Source of the DNA: GCA-002282575 sp964606405
Lineage (GTDB): Bacteria; Pseudomonadota; Gammaproteobacteria; Thiomicrospirales; Thiomicrospiraceae
Length of the DNA: 64,000 bases
Assembly (NCBI GenBank): GCA_964606405.1
Contig: CAZSGH010000005.1
Location: forward strand, 1 to 64,000
Reading direction: 5' to 3'
In this document: positions 35,549 to 44,884 of the stretch, piece by piece
How positions within the stretch are numbered: the first letter of the stretch is position 1
Layout: each line of letters opens with the position of its first letter
The notes under the pieces: generated by a model
Database searches by the model: none
What the model was told of the DNA's origin: nothing
Seen by the model: the letters and a program-made list of their open reading frames with translations, nothing else
Program-made: the position numbers and the translations under genes

Positions 35549-38500
35549 AGAATCTTAATCTATCCGAATGGGCTGTTACGCACCGAAGCATGGTGCTTTT
35601 TATGATGATAGCGGTGCTTATTGCTGGCGCATTTTCATATACGCAACTTGGACGATCTGAAGATCCTAACTTCAATGTTCCTGTGATGACGGCGGTTGTT
35701 GTATGGCCAGGCGCTACGGCACAGGAAGTACAGGATCAGGTGATGAATCGCATGGAACGAAAACTGCGAGAACTCAACGGCTTCGATTATGTAAAGACAT
35801 TTTCTCGCCAGGGTTATGGTGGCATATCGTTGCGCATGAAGGGCGGTTTGCCGAATCATCAACTGACCGATGCATGGTATCAGGCACGGAAGAAAATCAA
35901 TGACGTTAAACAAACCTTCCCAGAAGGGGTTCAGGGTCCCTACTTCAATGACGAATACAATGATGTGTATATGTCGTTATATGCGGTGCAAGGGGATGAG
36001 CTGTCGATGGCAGAATTGCTTGAGTACGCAGAGAAGATCAAGGTTGGTTTGCAGACGGTTCCTAGCCTGAGTAAAGTCGATATTCTGGGTAAGCAAGCTG
36101 AAAAGGTTTATGTTGAGTTTTCTAGCAAGCGTCTTTCCGCTTTAGGTCTGACGCCACAAAGTGTGATGGATGCCTTGTCACGGCAAAATATGATGAGCTC
36201 CTCTGGTTCTGTGGACACAAAATCTGATCGTGTACTTGCTCGCGTTGATGGTGCGCTACACAGTGCCACAGACGTGGGCAATGTTAGTATCGAGGCAGGC
36301 GGGCATTTGTTACGATTGTCTGACATTGCGACGGTTAGTGCGGGTTATGAAGACCCACCAAGTTACACGATTCGTCACAACGGTCATCCTGTGCTGGTCA
36401 TTGCTACAACGATGACGCCGAATGAAAATATCCTGAAGGTTGGCGAGGCAGTTGATGTGCGTATGGCACAGATTCAGGCGGAGCTGCCTGTTGGTCTTTC
36501 AGTGGAGAAGTATGCCGATCAGCCTAAAGTGGTTGAGGCCTCTGTATGGGAGTTTGAGCGATCATTTTTAGAGGCGCTCGCCATTGTGTTGGCAATTTCC
36601 TTTCTATCACTGGGACGACGAGCTGGTTTAGTCGTTGCCGCATCGATTCCTTTAGTACTGGGGATCGTTCTGTTCATTATGTATCTGGCTGGGTGGAGTT
36701 TGGATCGAATCTCACTCGGTTCACTGATTATTGCACTTGGTTTGCTGGTCGATGATGCGATCATTGCTGTTGAAATGATGGCACTCAAGTTGGAGCAAGG
36801 TTGGGATCGAACCAGAGCTGCGACCTTTGCCTACACCTCGACAGCATTTCCCATGTTGACAGGTACCATCGTTACGGTAGCTGGCTTTATGCCCGTTGGC
36901 TTTGCCAAATCCATCTCTGGTGAATACGCAGGTGGCATTTTTTGGGTTGTTGGTGTCGCACTCATGGCATCGTGGTTTGTTGCGGTTATCTTTACGCCCT
37001 ATCTTGGTATGAAATTATTGCCCGCTCATATGGCGAACACGACGCATACAGACCCTTACGACAAACCGATTTATCACCGTTTGCGCAAGTGGGTTGATGG
37101 ATGTGTCGCGCATCGTTGGAAAGTATTGATTGCCACCATCGCGCTATTTTTGTTGGCTGGTGCTGGCATGACGTTAGTGCAGCAACAGTTTTTCCCTACG
37201 GCTGACCGTCCTGAGTTGATGGTTGAATTGCGCATGAAGGAAGGAGCATCTTTTGAAGCAACAGAAGAGGCGGTTAAACAATTTGAAAAGGTGTTAGAAA
37301 AGGATCCTGATGCCAAGAGTTTCACTGTTTATACGGGAGCTGGTGCGCCGCGTTTCTATTTATCTTTAGAGGCAGAGCTACCTAATCCTGGCTATGCGCA
37401 GTTTGTTATCATGACATCGGGTGCAGAAGCACGCGAGACATTACGCGCTCGTCTTTTGAACTATTTTGCCAATGATGACATGCTGCCGCAGGTACGAGGT
37501 CGTGTATTGCGGCTTGAGTTCGGGCCGCCTGTCGGATTTCCAGTCCAATTTCGTGTTATTGGTCCAGACCCAGACATGGTGCGACACATCGCTTACAGCG
37601 TGCAGGATATTGTGCAGCAAAGCACGCTTGTACGCGATACACAGCTCAACTGGAACGAGCGAGTTCGTACTCAGAGCATTCATATTGATCAGGATAAGGC
37701 TCGTTTGATGGGGTTGTCATCAACAGAGGCTTCAGCGATGTTACAAGCAACGCTATCTGGTACGCCTGTGACGCAAATACGTCGTGGCGAGGAATTGGTT
37801 GATGTTGTGCTACGCGCCGATGTTAGTGAACGCAAAGCACTAAACAACTTAGGCGACATCAATTTGTTCTCGCGCAATGGCTCGGTCGTGCCTTTGTCTC
37901 AGATTGCTCACATTGAACCGACCTTTGAGGAACCCGTACTGTGGCGCTGGAATCGCAATATGGCGATTACCGTGCGCAGCGACTTGACTGATGGCGTCCA
38001 AGGACCTTACGCTACCGAAAAAATTTGGCCATTGCTCAAGCCAGTCATCGATAATCTGCCGAATGGATACCGGATCGAAAAGGGCGGCGCTATCGAAGAG
38101 AGCGACAAATCAAATAGGGCATTGGTGGCAGTCTTTCCAGCGATGATCTTGGTGATGCTGACTTTCCTCATGATGCAACTGCAGAGCTTTTCTCGGGTGT
38201 TGATGGTATTTATGACTGCACCGTTGGGGCTGATCGGAGTTGTGCCTGCTTTGCTATTTTTCAATGCGCCATTTGGTTTCGTTGCGCTGCTTGGTGTTAT
38301 TGCCTTGAGCGGCATGATTATGCGCAATTCTGTGATTCTGGTTGATCAGATTGAACAAGATATTGAATTGGGCGCTCAGCCTTGGCATGCCATCGTAGAT
38401 GCTACCATACGACGCGCCCGCCCAGTCGTTCTGACTGCTGCGGCTGCGGTATTGGCTATGATTCCATTGACCCATAGTGTTTTCTGGGGACCGATGGCAA

Positions 38501-38598
38501 TCTCGATTATGGGTGGATTGATCATTGCCACCATGCTCACGTTGGGGGTTGTTCCAGCGCTTTATGCGGCTTGGTTTAGAGTGCAGCGGTCAGCATAA
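35545..38598 (+). CDS. RND multidrug efflux pump, inner-membrane transporter
   Basis: A 1017-residue proton-driven exporter with twelve membrane helices and two large periplasmic loops. Seen: FMMIAVLIAGAFSYTQLGRS in TM1, the pore-domain start GRSEDPNFNVPVMTAVVVWP, the proton-relay Asp pair in GLLVDDAIIAVEMM (TM4), and RRARPVVLTAAAAVLAMIPL near the end. The length is like that of the AcrB/MexK group. The order channel-adaptor-pump behind a divergent TetR is a drug-efflux layout, but substrates cannot be told from sequence. Confidence 0.95.
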   Translation: MKNLNLSEWAVTHRSMVLFMMIAVLIAGAFSYTQLGRSEDPNFNVPVMTAVVVWPGATAQEVQDQVMNRMERKLRELNGFDYVKTFSRQGYGGISLRMKGGLPNHQLTDAWYQARKKINDVKQTFPEGVQGPYFNDEYNDVYMSLYAVQGDELSMAELLEYAEKIKVGLQTVPSLSKVDILGKQAEKVYVEFSSKRLSALGLTPQSVMDALSRQNMMSSSGSVDTKSDRVLARVDGALHSATDVGNVSIEAGGHLLRLSDIATVSAGYEDPPSYTIRHNGHPVLVIATTMTPNENILKVGEAVDVRMAQIQAELPVGLSVEKYADQPKVVEASVWEFERSFLEALAIVLAISFLSLGRRAGLVVAASIPLVLGIVLFIMYLAGWSLDRISLGSLIIALGLLVDDAIIAVEMMALKLEQGWDRTRAATFAYTSTAFPMLTGTIVTVAGFMPVGFAKSISGEYAGGIFWVVGVALMASWFVAVIFTPYLGMKLLPAHMANTTHTDPYDKPIYHRLRKWVDGCVAHRWKVLIATIALFLLAGAGMTLVQQQFFPTADRPELMVELRMKEGASFEATEEAVKQFEKVLEKDPDAKSFTVYTGAGAPRFYLSLEAELPNPGYAQFVIMTSGAEARETLRARLLNYFANDDMLPQVRGRVLRLEFGPPVGFPVQFRVIGPDPDMVRHIAYSVQDIVQQSTLVRDTQLNWNERVRTQSIHIDQDKARLMGLSSTEASAMLQATLSGTPVTQIRRGEELVDVVLRADVSERKALNNLGDINLFSRNGSVVPLSQIAHIEPTFEEPVLWRWNRNMAITVRSDLTDGVQGPYATEKIWPLLKPVIDNLPNGYRIEKGGAIEESDKSNRALVAVFPAMILVMLTFLMMQLQSFSRVLMVFMTAPLGLIGVVPALLFFNAPFGFVALLGVIALSGMIMRNSVILVDQIEQDIELGAQPWHAIVDATIRRARPVVLTAAAAVLAMIPLTHSVFWGPMAISIMGGLIIATMLTLGVVPALYAAWFRVQRSA

Positions 38599-38955
38599 TT
38601 GCAAGACTATGTGAATTTTATGGTGCTAAAAGTGTCGTGTAAAGAAACCGAAAAGATGTTGCACAATCAGATTTTGCTTTGGGTTGTGTGTTAATACATG
38701 GAATTATTAACGGGCATCAATCGAAAGATATAACTTAATTATTGGTATGATAAAGGCAATGTTTTTTATAGGTTAATTAATTGTATTTATAGTGCGCATT
38801 AAAAAAATCTTATTTTTTAGTAGAGGTTAGGATGGTGTTGGTTTGTGGTTGACTTTTTAGGTTTGTAGGCGTAGATTTGGAACAAGGCATTATGGAAAGT
38901 AATGAAAATTATTTTTCATCATGGCATTAAAAAATAAATTCGGAGACTTCTACTT
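38599..38955. other. Intergenic region upstream of the first exported rhodanese
   Basis: 357 AT-rich bases without a plausible gene. No strong terminator follows the efflux pump. A near-palindrome (AATGAAAATTATTTTTCAT, about 38899-38917) lies about 40 bases before the rhodanese start and could be a regulator site. No repeat family copy was seen here. Confidence 0.4.
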
Positions 38956-39396
38956 ATGAAAAAATTAGCTACCTTGCTTGCGAGCGCTTCCTTACTGGTT
39001 TCATCTTTTGCTTTTTCTGCAGATACGCCGATGTCGCTCGCTGGAGCAGAGATGGTTGATGCTGCTAAAGTGAAATCATTGATGGCTTCTGGTGCAACAG
39101 CAATTGATTTTCGTGTTGCTGCTGAGTATGCAGAGGGACACATTAAGGGTGCCATTAGTGTTCCTTACAAAGAAAAAAGTGCTAAGGCTGCTGACTATGA
39201 TGCATCTGTCGATACAGTAGACTTGACTAAGTTGCCTGCGGATAAAGGGGCTGCGATTGTGGGTTATTGTAATGGTCCAGAATGCTGGAAAGGTTATAAA
39301 GGTTCTGAACAAGCTGTAAAAGCGGGTTATAAGAAAGTCTATTGGTTCCGTGGTGGTATGCCTGAGTGGAAGGCTGCTGGCGGATCTGTCGAGTAA
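38956..39396 (+). CDS. Periplasmic rhodanese-like sulfurtransferase
   Basis: A 146-residue exported single-domain rhodanese. The signal peptide is MKKLATLLASASLLVSSFAF with cleavage near SFAFSA. The fold shows AIDFRVAAEYAEGHIKGAIS and the active-site loop YCNGPECWKGYKGSE with the catalytic Cys first, then GYKKVYWFRGGMPEW. It could move sulfane sulfur (thiosulfate, polysulfide or persulfide) in the periplasm. A GGAG site precedes ATG 38956. A hairpin follows at 39430, so it is probably transcribed alone. Confidence 0.9.
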   Translation: MKKLATLLASASLLVSSFAFSADTPMSLAGAEMVDAAKVKSLMASGATAIDFRVAAEYAEGHIKGAISVPYKEKSAKAADYDASVDTVDLTKLPADKGAAIVGYCNGPECWKGYKGSEQAVKAGYKKVYWFRGGMPEWKAAGGSVE

Positions 39397-39429
39397 AAAT
39401 ACTGCTCATTAGTGAGTCGTTTAAATAAA

Positions 39430-39464
39430 CAAGGGTGATTCTACGGTGTCGCCCTTGCTTGTCT
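39430..39464 (+). terminator. Probable terminator after the rhodanese gene
   Basis: CAAGGGTGA / TCGCCCTTG stem with one mismatch and a ten-base loop, followed by a weak T-containing tail. Confidence 0.5.
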
Positions 39465-39525
39465 CATATTTCCCGATTCAAAATAAAAAACAATATCGAT
39501 ATTTGCTGTTAAGGGGTTTTTTACC

Positions 39526-41646
39526 ATGAACAGATTGTCAATCCGTCTTAAAATCGGTTTATTAATTTTTACTTCTCTTGTTAGCTTGCTGCTTGTAGGT
39601 ACTTCAGCTTGGTTTGGTTTGCAGTCTGCAGAGCAATCGGCGTCTTTTGTCTATAAAGAGAATATGCTCCCTATGGCACACCTGCAAGCTGTAGATGAGA
39701 ATTTGAAAGAAGTTCGTTATCGTATGGCTGCTGTTGCTTTAGATCAATTGCCAACAGCAAGTTCCAATATCAATTTAAAAGAAGCGCGCAAAGAAATTGC
39801 AACGCATTGGTCTGCATTCAATGCGATTTTAGCAAAGGGAGCCTTGTCTGAAGCTCAGCAAACATTGATCATAAAAGCCGACAAAACAATCAGTGAAAAG
39901 TTGCCTAAGTTTTTAGATATGTTATCTGCAGCCTATGCTAAAGAAGACGGTAAAAAAGTATTCTCATTGCTGGAAGATGATTGGCCAGCGATTCATGCGG
40001 GCGCTGTTAAGCCAATTACAGAGTTACTTCCTTCATTTCAAACGGCTGTAGATCGTAGTTTTGAACAAAGTGAACGGGATATTGATCGTACGAAGTATGT
40101 TTTACTATCGTTGTTCTTAGTCTTATTAGTCGTTTTAATTGGTTTCGGTTTATGGATATCAATGCTGATTATTAAGTCACTACGTAGTATGCAAACAGCC
40201 TTGCATGAAATTGAGCTGACGGCTGATTTTAGTAAACGTGTGTTAGTTGCCAGTGACGACGAAGTCGGGCAAACAGCGCGCGTGCTGAATAACTTACTGT
40301 CAGCACAACAAGCAGCCATTGATGAAGCCAATCAAGTCGTTTCAGCTATTGCAGATGCCAATTTTAGTTTGCGCATGAAAGGTAATTACGTTGGTGACTT
40401 GAACGCACTTAAAGAAGGTGTGAATGCTTCAGCTAGTAGTGTTGCTTTTATGATGGAAGAGTTGTCGCACGTTATGGCAGGGCTGCAATCTGGTAATTTT
40501 GATGTCAAAATGGATAACAAAGTCCCTGTTGCTTTCCGTCATCAGGTAGACAGTGCATTGGCATCTATTAATGCAATTTTAGCTGACATTAATATGGTTA
40601 TGCACCAAATGAATGATGGTGAGTTTAATGTTCGTGTGAATGCGCCAGCGATGGGTGATTTATTGGTAATGAAAGATAATGTCAATAATTCTCTTGCTGC
40701 GTTAGACACGGCTATTTCTGATGTTTTACGTGTTTTGCAAGCTCAGTCAGAAGGAGATTTAACACAGCAAGTAACGACACATTATCATGGTCAGTTAGGA
40801 TTCCTTGCTGCTGCGATTAATCGCTCCTCAGAAAAGATTAAAGATGTTGTTGTTGATGCTGTGTTATCTAGTCATGTTGTTAATGATGCTGCAAATCAAG
40901 TCTCACGTGGTTCGGCAGATTTATCTTCTCGTGTGCAGGAGCAAGCTGCTGCGTTGGAGAGAACGAGTTTGACAATGAAGCAAATGACCAGTGCTGTGCA
41001 AAGTAATACGACAAATGCTCAGCAAGCGGCAAGCCAAGCGGATGACGTTAAGTCTAAAGCGGTGGAGGGGTCATCGGTGATGCAGCAAACGATCAATGCA
41101 ATGTCTTCTATTCGGGAGTCGAGTCATAAAATTAATGATATTGTATCGTTGATTGATGGCATTGCCTTCCAAACAAACTTACTGGCATTAAATGCTGCGG
41201 TAGAAGCTGCGAGAGCGGGAGAGCATGGGCGAGGGTTTGCTGTCGTCGCTGGAGAGGTTCGTGCCTTGGCAGGCAAGTCTGCAGATGCTGCTAAAGATAT
41301 TAAGCACCTAATTAACGATAGTGTGCAACGCATCGAAACGGGTACGCATTTAGCAGATCAATCGGGAGCGATGTTGCAAGAAATCAATCAGGCAATTGCT
41401 TTGGTTTCGCATTCTGTAGGACAGATTGCGATAGCTTCGACAGAGCAAGCTTCGGGTATTGAGCAAGTTCATCGTGCCATTTATGAGATCGATAAGATGA
41501 CGCAAGAAAATGCGGCATTAGTAGAGGAGACAACGGCTGCAGCGAATAGCTTAGGCGATCAGGCGGATATTTTGCGTCGAAATATGTCGTTTTTTAACAC
41601 GGGTAATGGGGACAAGTCTCGTGTGAATCGTTTAAGTCTGCAGTAG
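39526..41646 (+). CDS. Methyl-accepting chemotaxis protein
   Basis: A 706-residue chemoreceptor. TM1 about 10-32; periplasmic four-helix-bundle ligand domain about 35-187; TM2 about 188-212; HAMP at about 212-265 and further HAMP-like units to about 430 (repeated NVNNSL/GVNASA patterns); then the signalling domain with the hairpin tip IDGIAFQTNLLALNAAVEAA and RAGEHGRGFAVVAGEVRALA. No C-terminal NWETF pentapeptide is present. It lies between two exported rhodanese genes, so it may sense a sulfur compound or redox state; that is inference. A hairpin with Ts follows at 41679. Confidence 0.93.
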   Translation: MNRLSIRLKIGLLIFTSLVSLLLVGTSAWFGLQSAEQSASFVYKENMLPMAHLQAVDENLKEVRYRMAAVALDQLPTASSNINLKEARKEIATHWSAFNAILAKGALSEAQQTLIIKADKTISEKLPKFLDMLSAAYAKEDGKKVFSLLEDDWPAIHAGAVKPITELLPSFQTAVDRSFEQSERDIDRTKYVLLSLFLVLLVVLIGFGLWISMLIIKSLRSMQTALHEIELTADFSKRVLVASDDEVGQTARVLNNLLSAQQAAIDEANQVVSAIADANFSLRMKGNYVGDLNALKEGVNASASSVAFMMEELSHVMAGLQSGNFDVKMDNKVPVAFRHQVDSALASINAILADINMVMHQMNDGEFNVRVNAPAMGDLLVMKDNVNNSLAALDTAISDVLRVLQAQSEGDLTQQVTTHYHGQLGFLAAAINRSSEKIKDVVVDAVLSSHVVNDAANQVSRGSADLSSRVQEQAAALERTSLTMKQMTSAVQSNTTNAQQAASQADDVKSKAVEGSSVMQQTINAMSSIRESSHKINDIVSLIDGIAFQTNLLALNAAVEAARAGEHGRGFAVVAGEVRALAGKSADAAKDIKHLINDSVQRIETGTHLADQSGAMLQEINQAIALVSHSVGQIAIASTEQASGIEQVHRAIYEIDKMTQENAALVEETTAAANSLGDQADILRRNMSFFNTGNGDKSRVNRLSLQ

Positions 41647-41678
41647 GTTGATATTGGGAGCAATCCCTTCTAAGGATT

Positions 41679-41722
41679 GTCTGAATCATGCGCTTGGCAT
41701 ATCATTCAGACTTTCTTTTTTG
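41679..41722 (+). terminator. Terminator after the chemoreceptor gene
   Basis: GTCTGAAT...ATTCAGAC stem with further pairs inside, followed by TTTCTTTTTT. Confidence 0.65.
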
Positions 41723-41943
41723 GTTTAAATGTTTTAAATCAGTGTTTTATAGGTTTGTTTTCTCTTGTCTCAAACGCTCTTCTCATTACATTTTTCAGAG
41801 GCGGTCTAACGCTATTCTTCTTCGTTTTCCGCGATAAGTAAACGTGCTGAACATCATGTCTTATTTTTTTCTTAACAATGTCATATCATTGTATTATTAT
41901 ATCATTATATTATTTTGTGATTATTAAATAAGGAAATGTTACG

Positions 41944-42537
41944 ATGAAACAACAAGTGTTTGTATTATGTGCAGGTATGTTTTTAGCAGGTTCTGCTTTC
42001 GCGGTAGACTTGCCCCAAGACAAAGTAGCAGAAGTTAAGCGTACCGAAACTGGACACTATTTGACACCGCAAGAAGCTTATGATTTTATTAGTAAGGATG
42101 CAGCTAATACGCTATTTATCGATGCTCGTACGCCTGCAGAGTTGCAATTCGTTGGTTACACGGATCTTATGGATGCGAATATTCCTTATATTACTTATGA
42201 CTATTCTGGTTGGGATGATAAAGCGGGCGAATATAAGCGTGTACCCAATTCAGGTTTTGCGTCTGGCGTGGAAGAAGCGTTAGCAAAGAAAGGGCTTTCA
42301 GGAAACAAGAATGCTCGTATTGTCGTTATGTGTCGTAGTGGTGATCGATCAGCAAAAGCTGTCGATTTATTAGCCAAAATGGGTTACACCAATGTATGGA
42401 GTCAGATTGATGGTTTTGAGGGCGATAAAGCTAAAGATGGCGAAACAAAAGGTCAGCGCACCGTTAATGGTTGGAAAAATGCGAAGTTGCCTTGGACCTA
42501 TCATTTAAACAAAGCAAAAGCAGCTTATTTAGAATAG
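41944..42537 (+). CDS. Periplasmic rhodanese-like protein
   Basis: A 197-residue exported rhodanese. The signal peptide ends SAFAVD. The fold shows LFIDARTPAELQFVGYTDLM and the active loop VVMCRSGDRSAKAVDLL with the catalytic Cys, then GYTNVWSQIDGFEGD. The C-terminal GQRTVNGWKNAKLPWTYHLN is typical of a rhodanese group found next to sulfur and cytochrome genes. AAGGAA precedes ATG 41944. The upstream 297 bases are AT-rich with short TATCATT repeats (41880-41910) and no gene. A strong terminator follows. Confidence 0.88.
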   Translation: MKQQVFVLCAGMFLAGSAFAVDLPQDKVAEVKRTETGHYLTPQEAYDFISKDAANTLFIDARTPAELQFVGYTDLMDANIPYITYDYSGWDDKAGEYKRVPNSGFASGVEEALAKKGLSGNKNARIVVMCRSGDRSAKAVDLLAKMGYTNVWSQIDGFEGDKAKDGETKGQRTVNGWKNAKLPWTYHLNKAKAAYLE

Positions 42538-42540
42538 GAT

Positions 42541-42629
42541 ACCTCTAAAACCCCAATGGGTAGGAGGTCTGGAGGAAGGGAGCGAAAAAAGTGGCATGTA
42601 ACCCATTGATTAAAGCCCTTCCTACAGCC
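42541..42629. repeat. Dispersed repeat family B, copy 3 (partial)
   Basis: ACCTCTAAAACCCCAATGGG, GGAGGTCTGGAGGAAGGGAG and TAAAGCCCTTCCTACAGC. It lacks the right-hand hairpin part. Confidence 0.75.
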
Positions 42630-42631
42630 AA

Positions 42632-42660
42632 GAACCCCTGATAACATCAGGGGTTTTTTT
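42632..42660. terminator. Terminator between convergent genes
   Basis: CCCCTGAT / ATCAGGGG stem with a three-base loop, followed by seven Ts on the plus strand. It ends the rhodanese gene and probably also the chaperone operon from the other side. Confidence 0.8.
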
Positions 42661-43219
42661 ATAGCCATCGAGTCAGTAAGTTGCGTTTGCCAGCATCAAT
42701 TTCGGCTGCTTTTTTAGCCGCATCTTCAGCTTCAGCTTGTAATTTAGCGCGATACTCTTTTCGGAAGGCAAGCACTTCACCCCAAGCTGCAAAGGCGGCT
42801 TCGTTATTGGCGTAGCCGTTCATTTTCTGCACCAAGGGTTGTACACAATAATGCCCTAATGTTGGGTGGTAATTGATATGTACGGTATGCGGTTGTCCAT
42901 CGATGGTTAGTGTCATTAGTGAACCGATAACCACGTAGGGCGCATTCTGGCGCGCATCGGCTTGCCAGTCGGCAGGAATGGCAATGTCATTGGGGGCGCT
43001 CAAGGGGATGTAAATTTTAGTCAACATCCAGGGTGTGAGTAATACACCCATTGCCCAGTTATCTTTGACATGCCAGCCACGCACCTCGACTTTAAGCTGA
43101 TGGTTAATGCCCATCATGGCATCGGCGAAATCATCGTTGTAAAGCTGTGCAAAGGTGCTTTCGAGTAACGCAGGCAACGCTTCTGTTTCGAGTGCATCAA
43201 TTAATTGCCAGTCACTCAT
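42659..43219 (-). CDS. HybE-like chaperone domain protein
   Basis: A 186-residue cytoplasmic protein. The middle GWHVKDNWAMGVLLTPWMLT and the acidic, helical ends resemble the HybE family, assembly chaperones of [NiFe]-hydrogenase subunits that also occur with rubredoxin-like partners. No hydrogenase gene is in the window; instead its start overlaps the TorD-like gene by four bases (ATGA) behind the molybdenum reductase genes. It therefore probably helps fold the reductase or its iron-sulfur subunit before Tat export. The assignment is by motif and context. Confidence 0.6.
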   Translation of the reverse strand: MSDWQLIDALETEALPALLESTFAQLYNDDFADAMMGINHQLKVEVRGWHVKDNWAMGVLLTPWMLTKIYIPLSAPNDIAIPADWQADARQNAPYVVIGSLMTLTIDGQPHTVHINYHPTLGHYCVQPLVQKMNGYANNEAAFAAWGEVLAFRKEYRAKLQAEAEDAAKKAAEIDAGKRNLLTRWL

Positions 43220-43728
43220 GCGCTAAACAACACTTCTAGGCGTTTAGCCCAGTCTTTATACAGCAACAACTCGGCATGAATACGTACAGCCGTGGTGAAC
43301 TTAGGAATCCACGCATTCATATCGGATAAGACTTCGTGCATGAGCTCTTCTTGCTCACGGTGGTGCTCAATTAAGAAAGCCAAAAATTGCAATTCTGTTC
43401 CTAAAAAATCGGCAGGCAAATCGGTTTCAACGGTAAAACCGGCCATTTGATAATAGTCGTTCACACGCATAACCGCTTCGCCCATCATTTGACCTTCCAT
43501 CCAAACCGATTCAAAGGGCATGCAATGGGTTTTTGGATGTCCGCTAACAAATAACCCCGTGTGTTCAGCTTGCCAATTGGCTAAGGGTGTACTGCGGAGT
43601 TGTTCGAGCGCTTGTGCAGATAGCCACGGCAGTTGAGGCGCTAACTCTTCGATCGCTGCGAGTGAGTCTTCGCAAGGTTCGGCTAATAAGCCAGAGAGTA
43701 AGTTTAATTCTTGTACGGATTCAGACAT
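43216..43728 (-). CDS. TorD/DmsD-family molybdoenzyme chaperone
   Basis: A 170-residue all-helical cytoplasmic chaperone. TorD features: LLSGLLAEPC at the start, EHTGLFVSGHPKTHCMPFES, VNDYYQMAGFTV, then DFLGTELQFLAFLIEHHREQ. It binds the Tat signal peptide of a molybdopterin enzyme until the cofactor is inserted. The likely client is the reductase catalytic subunit at 45624-48422, which has a Tat signal and lies upstream on the same strand. A repeat B copy and a hairpin separate it from the membrane subunit gene. Confidence 0.88.
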   Translation of the reverse strand: MSESVQELNLLSGLLAEPCEDSLAAIEELAPQLPWLSAQALEQLRSTPLANWQAEHTGLFVSGHPKTHCMPFESVWMEGQMMGEAVMRVNDYYQMAGFTVETDLPADFLGTELQFLAFLIEHHREQEELMHEVLSDMNAWIPKFTTAVRIHAELLLYKDWAKRLEVLFSA

Positions 43729-43751
43729 GTTTTTGTTCCTTTAATAAAGGG

Positions 43752-43895
43752 CGCTTCTAAAATTCCAACGGGTTGGAGCTCTGGAGGAAGGAGGTGTTGA
43801 AAATAGCATGTAATCTATTGATTAAATCCCTTCCTTCAGCCAAAAAAACTTGGAAAGTCTAAAAACAAGCGAAGCGAGGTTTTTAGATGCTCCCT
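43752..43895. repeat. Dispersed repeat family B, copy 4
   Basis: Near full length: GCTTCTAAAATTCCAACGGG, GCTCTGGAGGAAGGAGG, TTAAATCCCTTCCTTCAGC and the hairpin CTAAAAACAAGCGAAGCGAG...TTTTTAG. It splits the reductase operon between the membrane subunit and its chaperones. Confidence 0.8.
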
Positions 43896-43902
43896 AAAAC
43901 AA

Positions 43903-43921
43903 TGCCCAGCTTAGCTGGGCA
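43903..43921 (-). terminator. Hairpin after the reductase membrane subunit gene
   Basis: TGCCCAGC / GCTGGGCA stem with a three-base loop; the T-run on the minus strand is interrupted (TTGTTTTA). It may be a weak terminator that allows read-through into the chaperone genes. Confidence 0.55.
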
Positions 43922-43955
43922 TGTTAATGATGTCGCTATTCTACACGATGTCGAC

Positions 43956-44882
43956 TTACCAAGGGTATTCGTAAATACCAGAAGCGAGCATGTAGTGACG
44001 CAATAAATAACCACCGATCAGGACCATGACGGCAGCACTAACAGTCGCTACAGCGCCACCTTTAATGCGACCGGTCAGTGCAGCTAATTCGATGAAGAAA
44101 GGTACAATCAAACCGATGACCACAAAGCCCCATACCCAGCCAGCGCTACCCCATAGTAACTGATGACTGACATAACCACCTTCTGATCCCGATAATAAGT
44201 AGTTGAAGAAACCAAACACAATGATGATTTCAGCACCAATTAACCACGCATCTGTTTTCTCGAAGAAGTGGCGCAATTCATGATCGTGTTCATTCTTAAG
44301 AATGGTGTATTGCACAATTAACAAGGTTGCAATCGCCGTCGAGGTTGCTGATACGGTGAACAACACAGGAATACCAGGGTTATGCCACAAAGCAACCGCA
44401 GGGAATGACTGTAATAGTAAGCCCGTGTATACCGCTGTTAAAATGCCGTTAACCGCTGTAAACCAACCAATGGCTTTATGGTGCTTGGTACACAAGCCCT
44501 TAAACCACTGGTAAATACCCCAGTTCTCAAAAATAGGCATATTTTTGGTGAGTGGTAGTGTGTACCAGAAGGCGCCAATCATGGCGAAAATGATAAACCA
44601 CGTACCCCACGCAATCCATGCATCTGGCTTGTAGAACACGCCAACGAGTACGCGCCATACCGATAGATGGTTTAGCAAGTGATAGAACAGCATGGCAGAG
44701 CCAACACCGAGCATAATCAAACCGATCCAGTTACCCCACCAAGCCAGTTTGCTGTTGTCGCTACCGCCCGTTTTAAAAATGTGAGTGAAGATCGATACGG
44801 CCATCACCATGGCACCCATACCACCTAAAAATAGGTAGACGGCAACCAGCCAGTTCCATTGTTCTTGAATAGCATAAGTCAT
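43956..44882 (-). CDS. NrfD/PsrC-type membrane subunit
   Basis: A 308-residue integral membrane protein with about eight helices, of the NrfD family (VYLFLGGMGAMVMAVSIFTH, then PLTKNMPIFENWGIY, and GLLLQSFPAVALWHNPGIPV). It exchanges electrons with the quinone pool for the catalytic complex. It starts two bases after the iron-sulfur subunit gene, and together with the catalytic subunit this is the A-B-C order of polysulfide/thiosulfate reductases (PsrABC/PhsABC) and of sulfite-oxidising SoeABC. Confidence 0.88.
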   Translation of the reverse strand: MTYAIQEQWNWLVAVYLFLGGMGAMVMAVSIFTHIFKTGGSDNSKLAWWGNWIGLIMLGVGSAMLFYHLLNHLSVWRVLVGVFYKPDAWIAWGTWFIIFAMIGAFWYTLPLTKNMPIFENWGIYQWFKGLCTKHHKAIGWFTAVNGILTAVYTGLLLQSFPAVALWHNPGIPVLFTVSATSTAIATLLIVQYTILKNEHDHELRHFFEKTDAWLIGAEIIIVFGFFNYLLSGSEGGYVSHQLLWGSAGWVWGFVVIGLIVPFFIELAALTGRIKGGAVATVSAAVMVLIGGYLLRHYMLASGIYEYPW

Positions 44883-44884
44883 GA

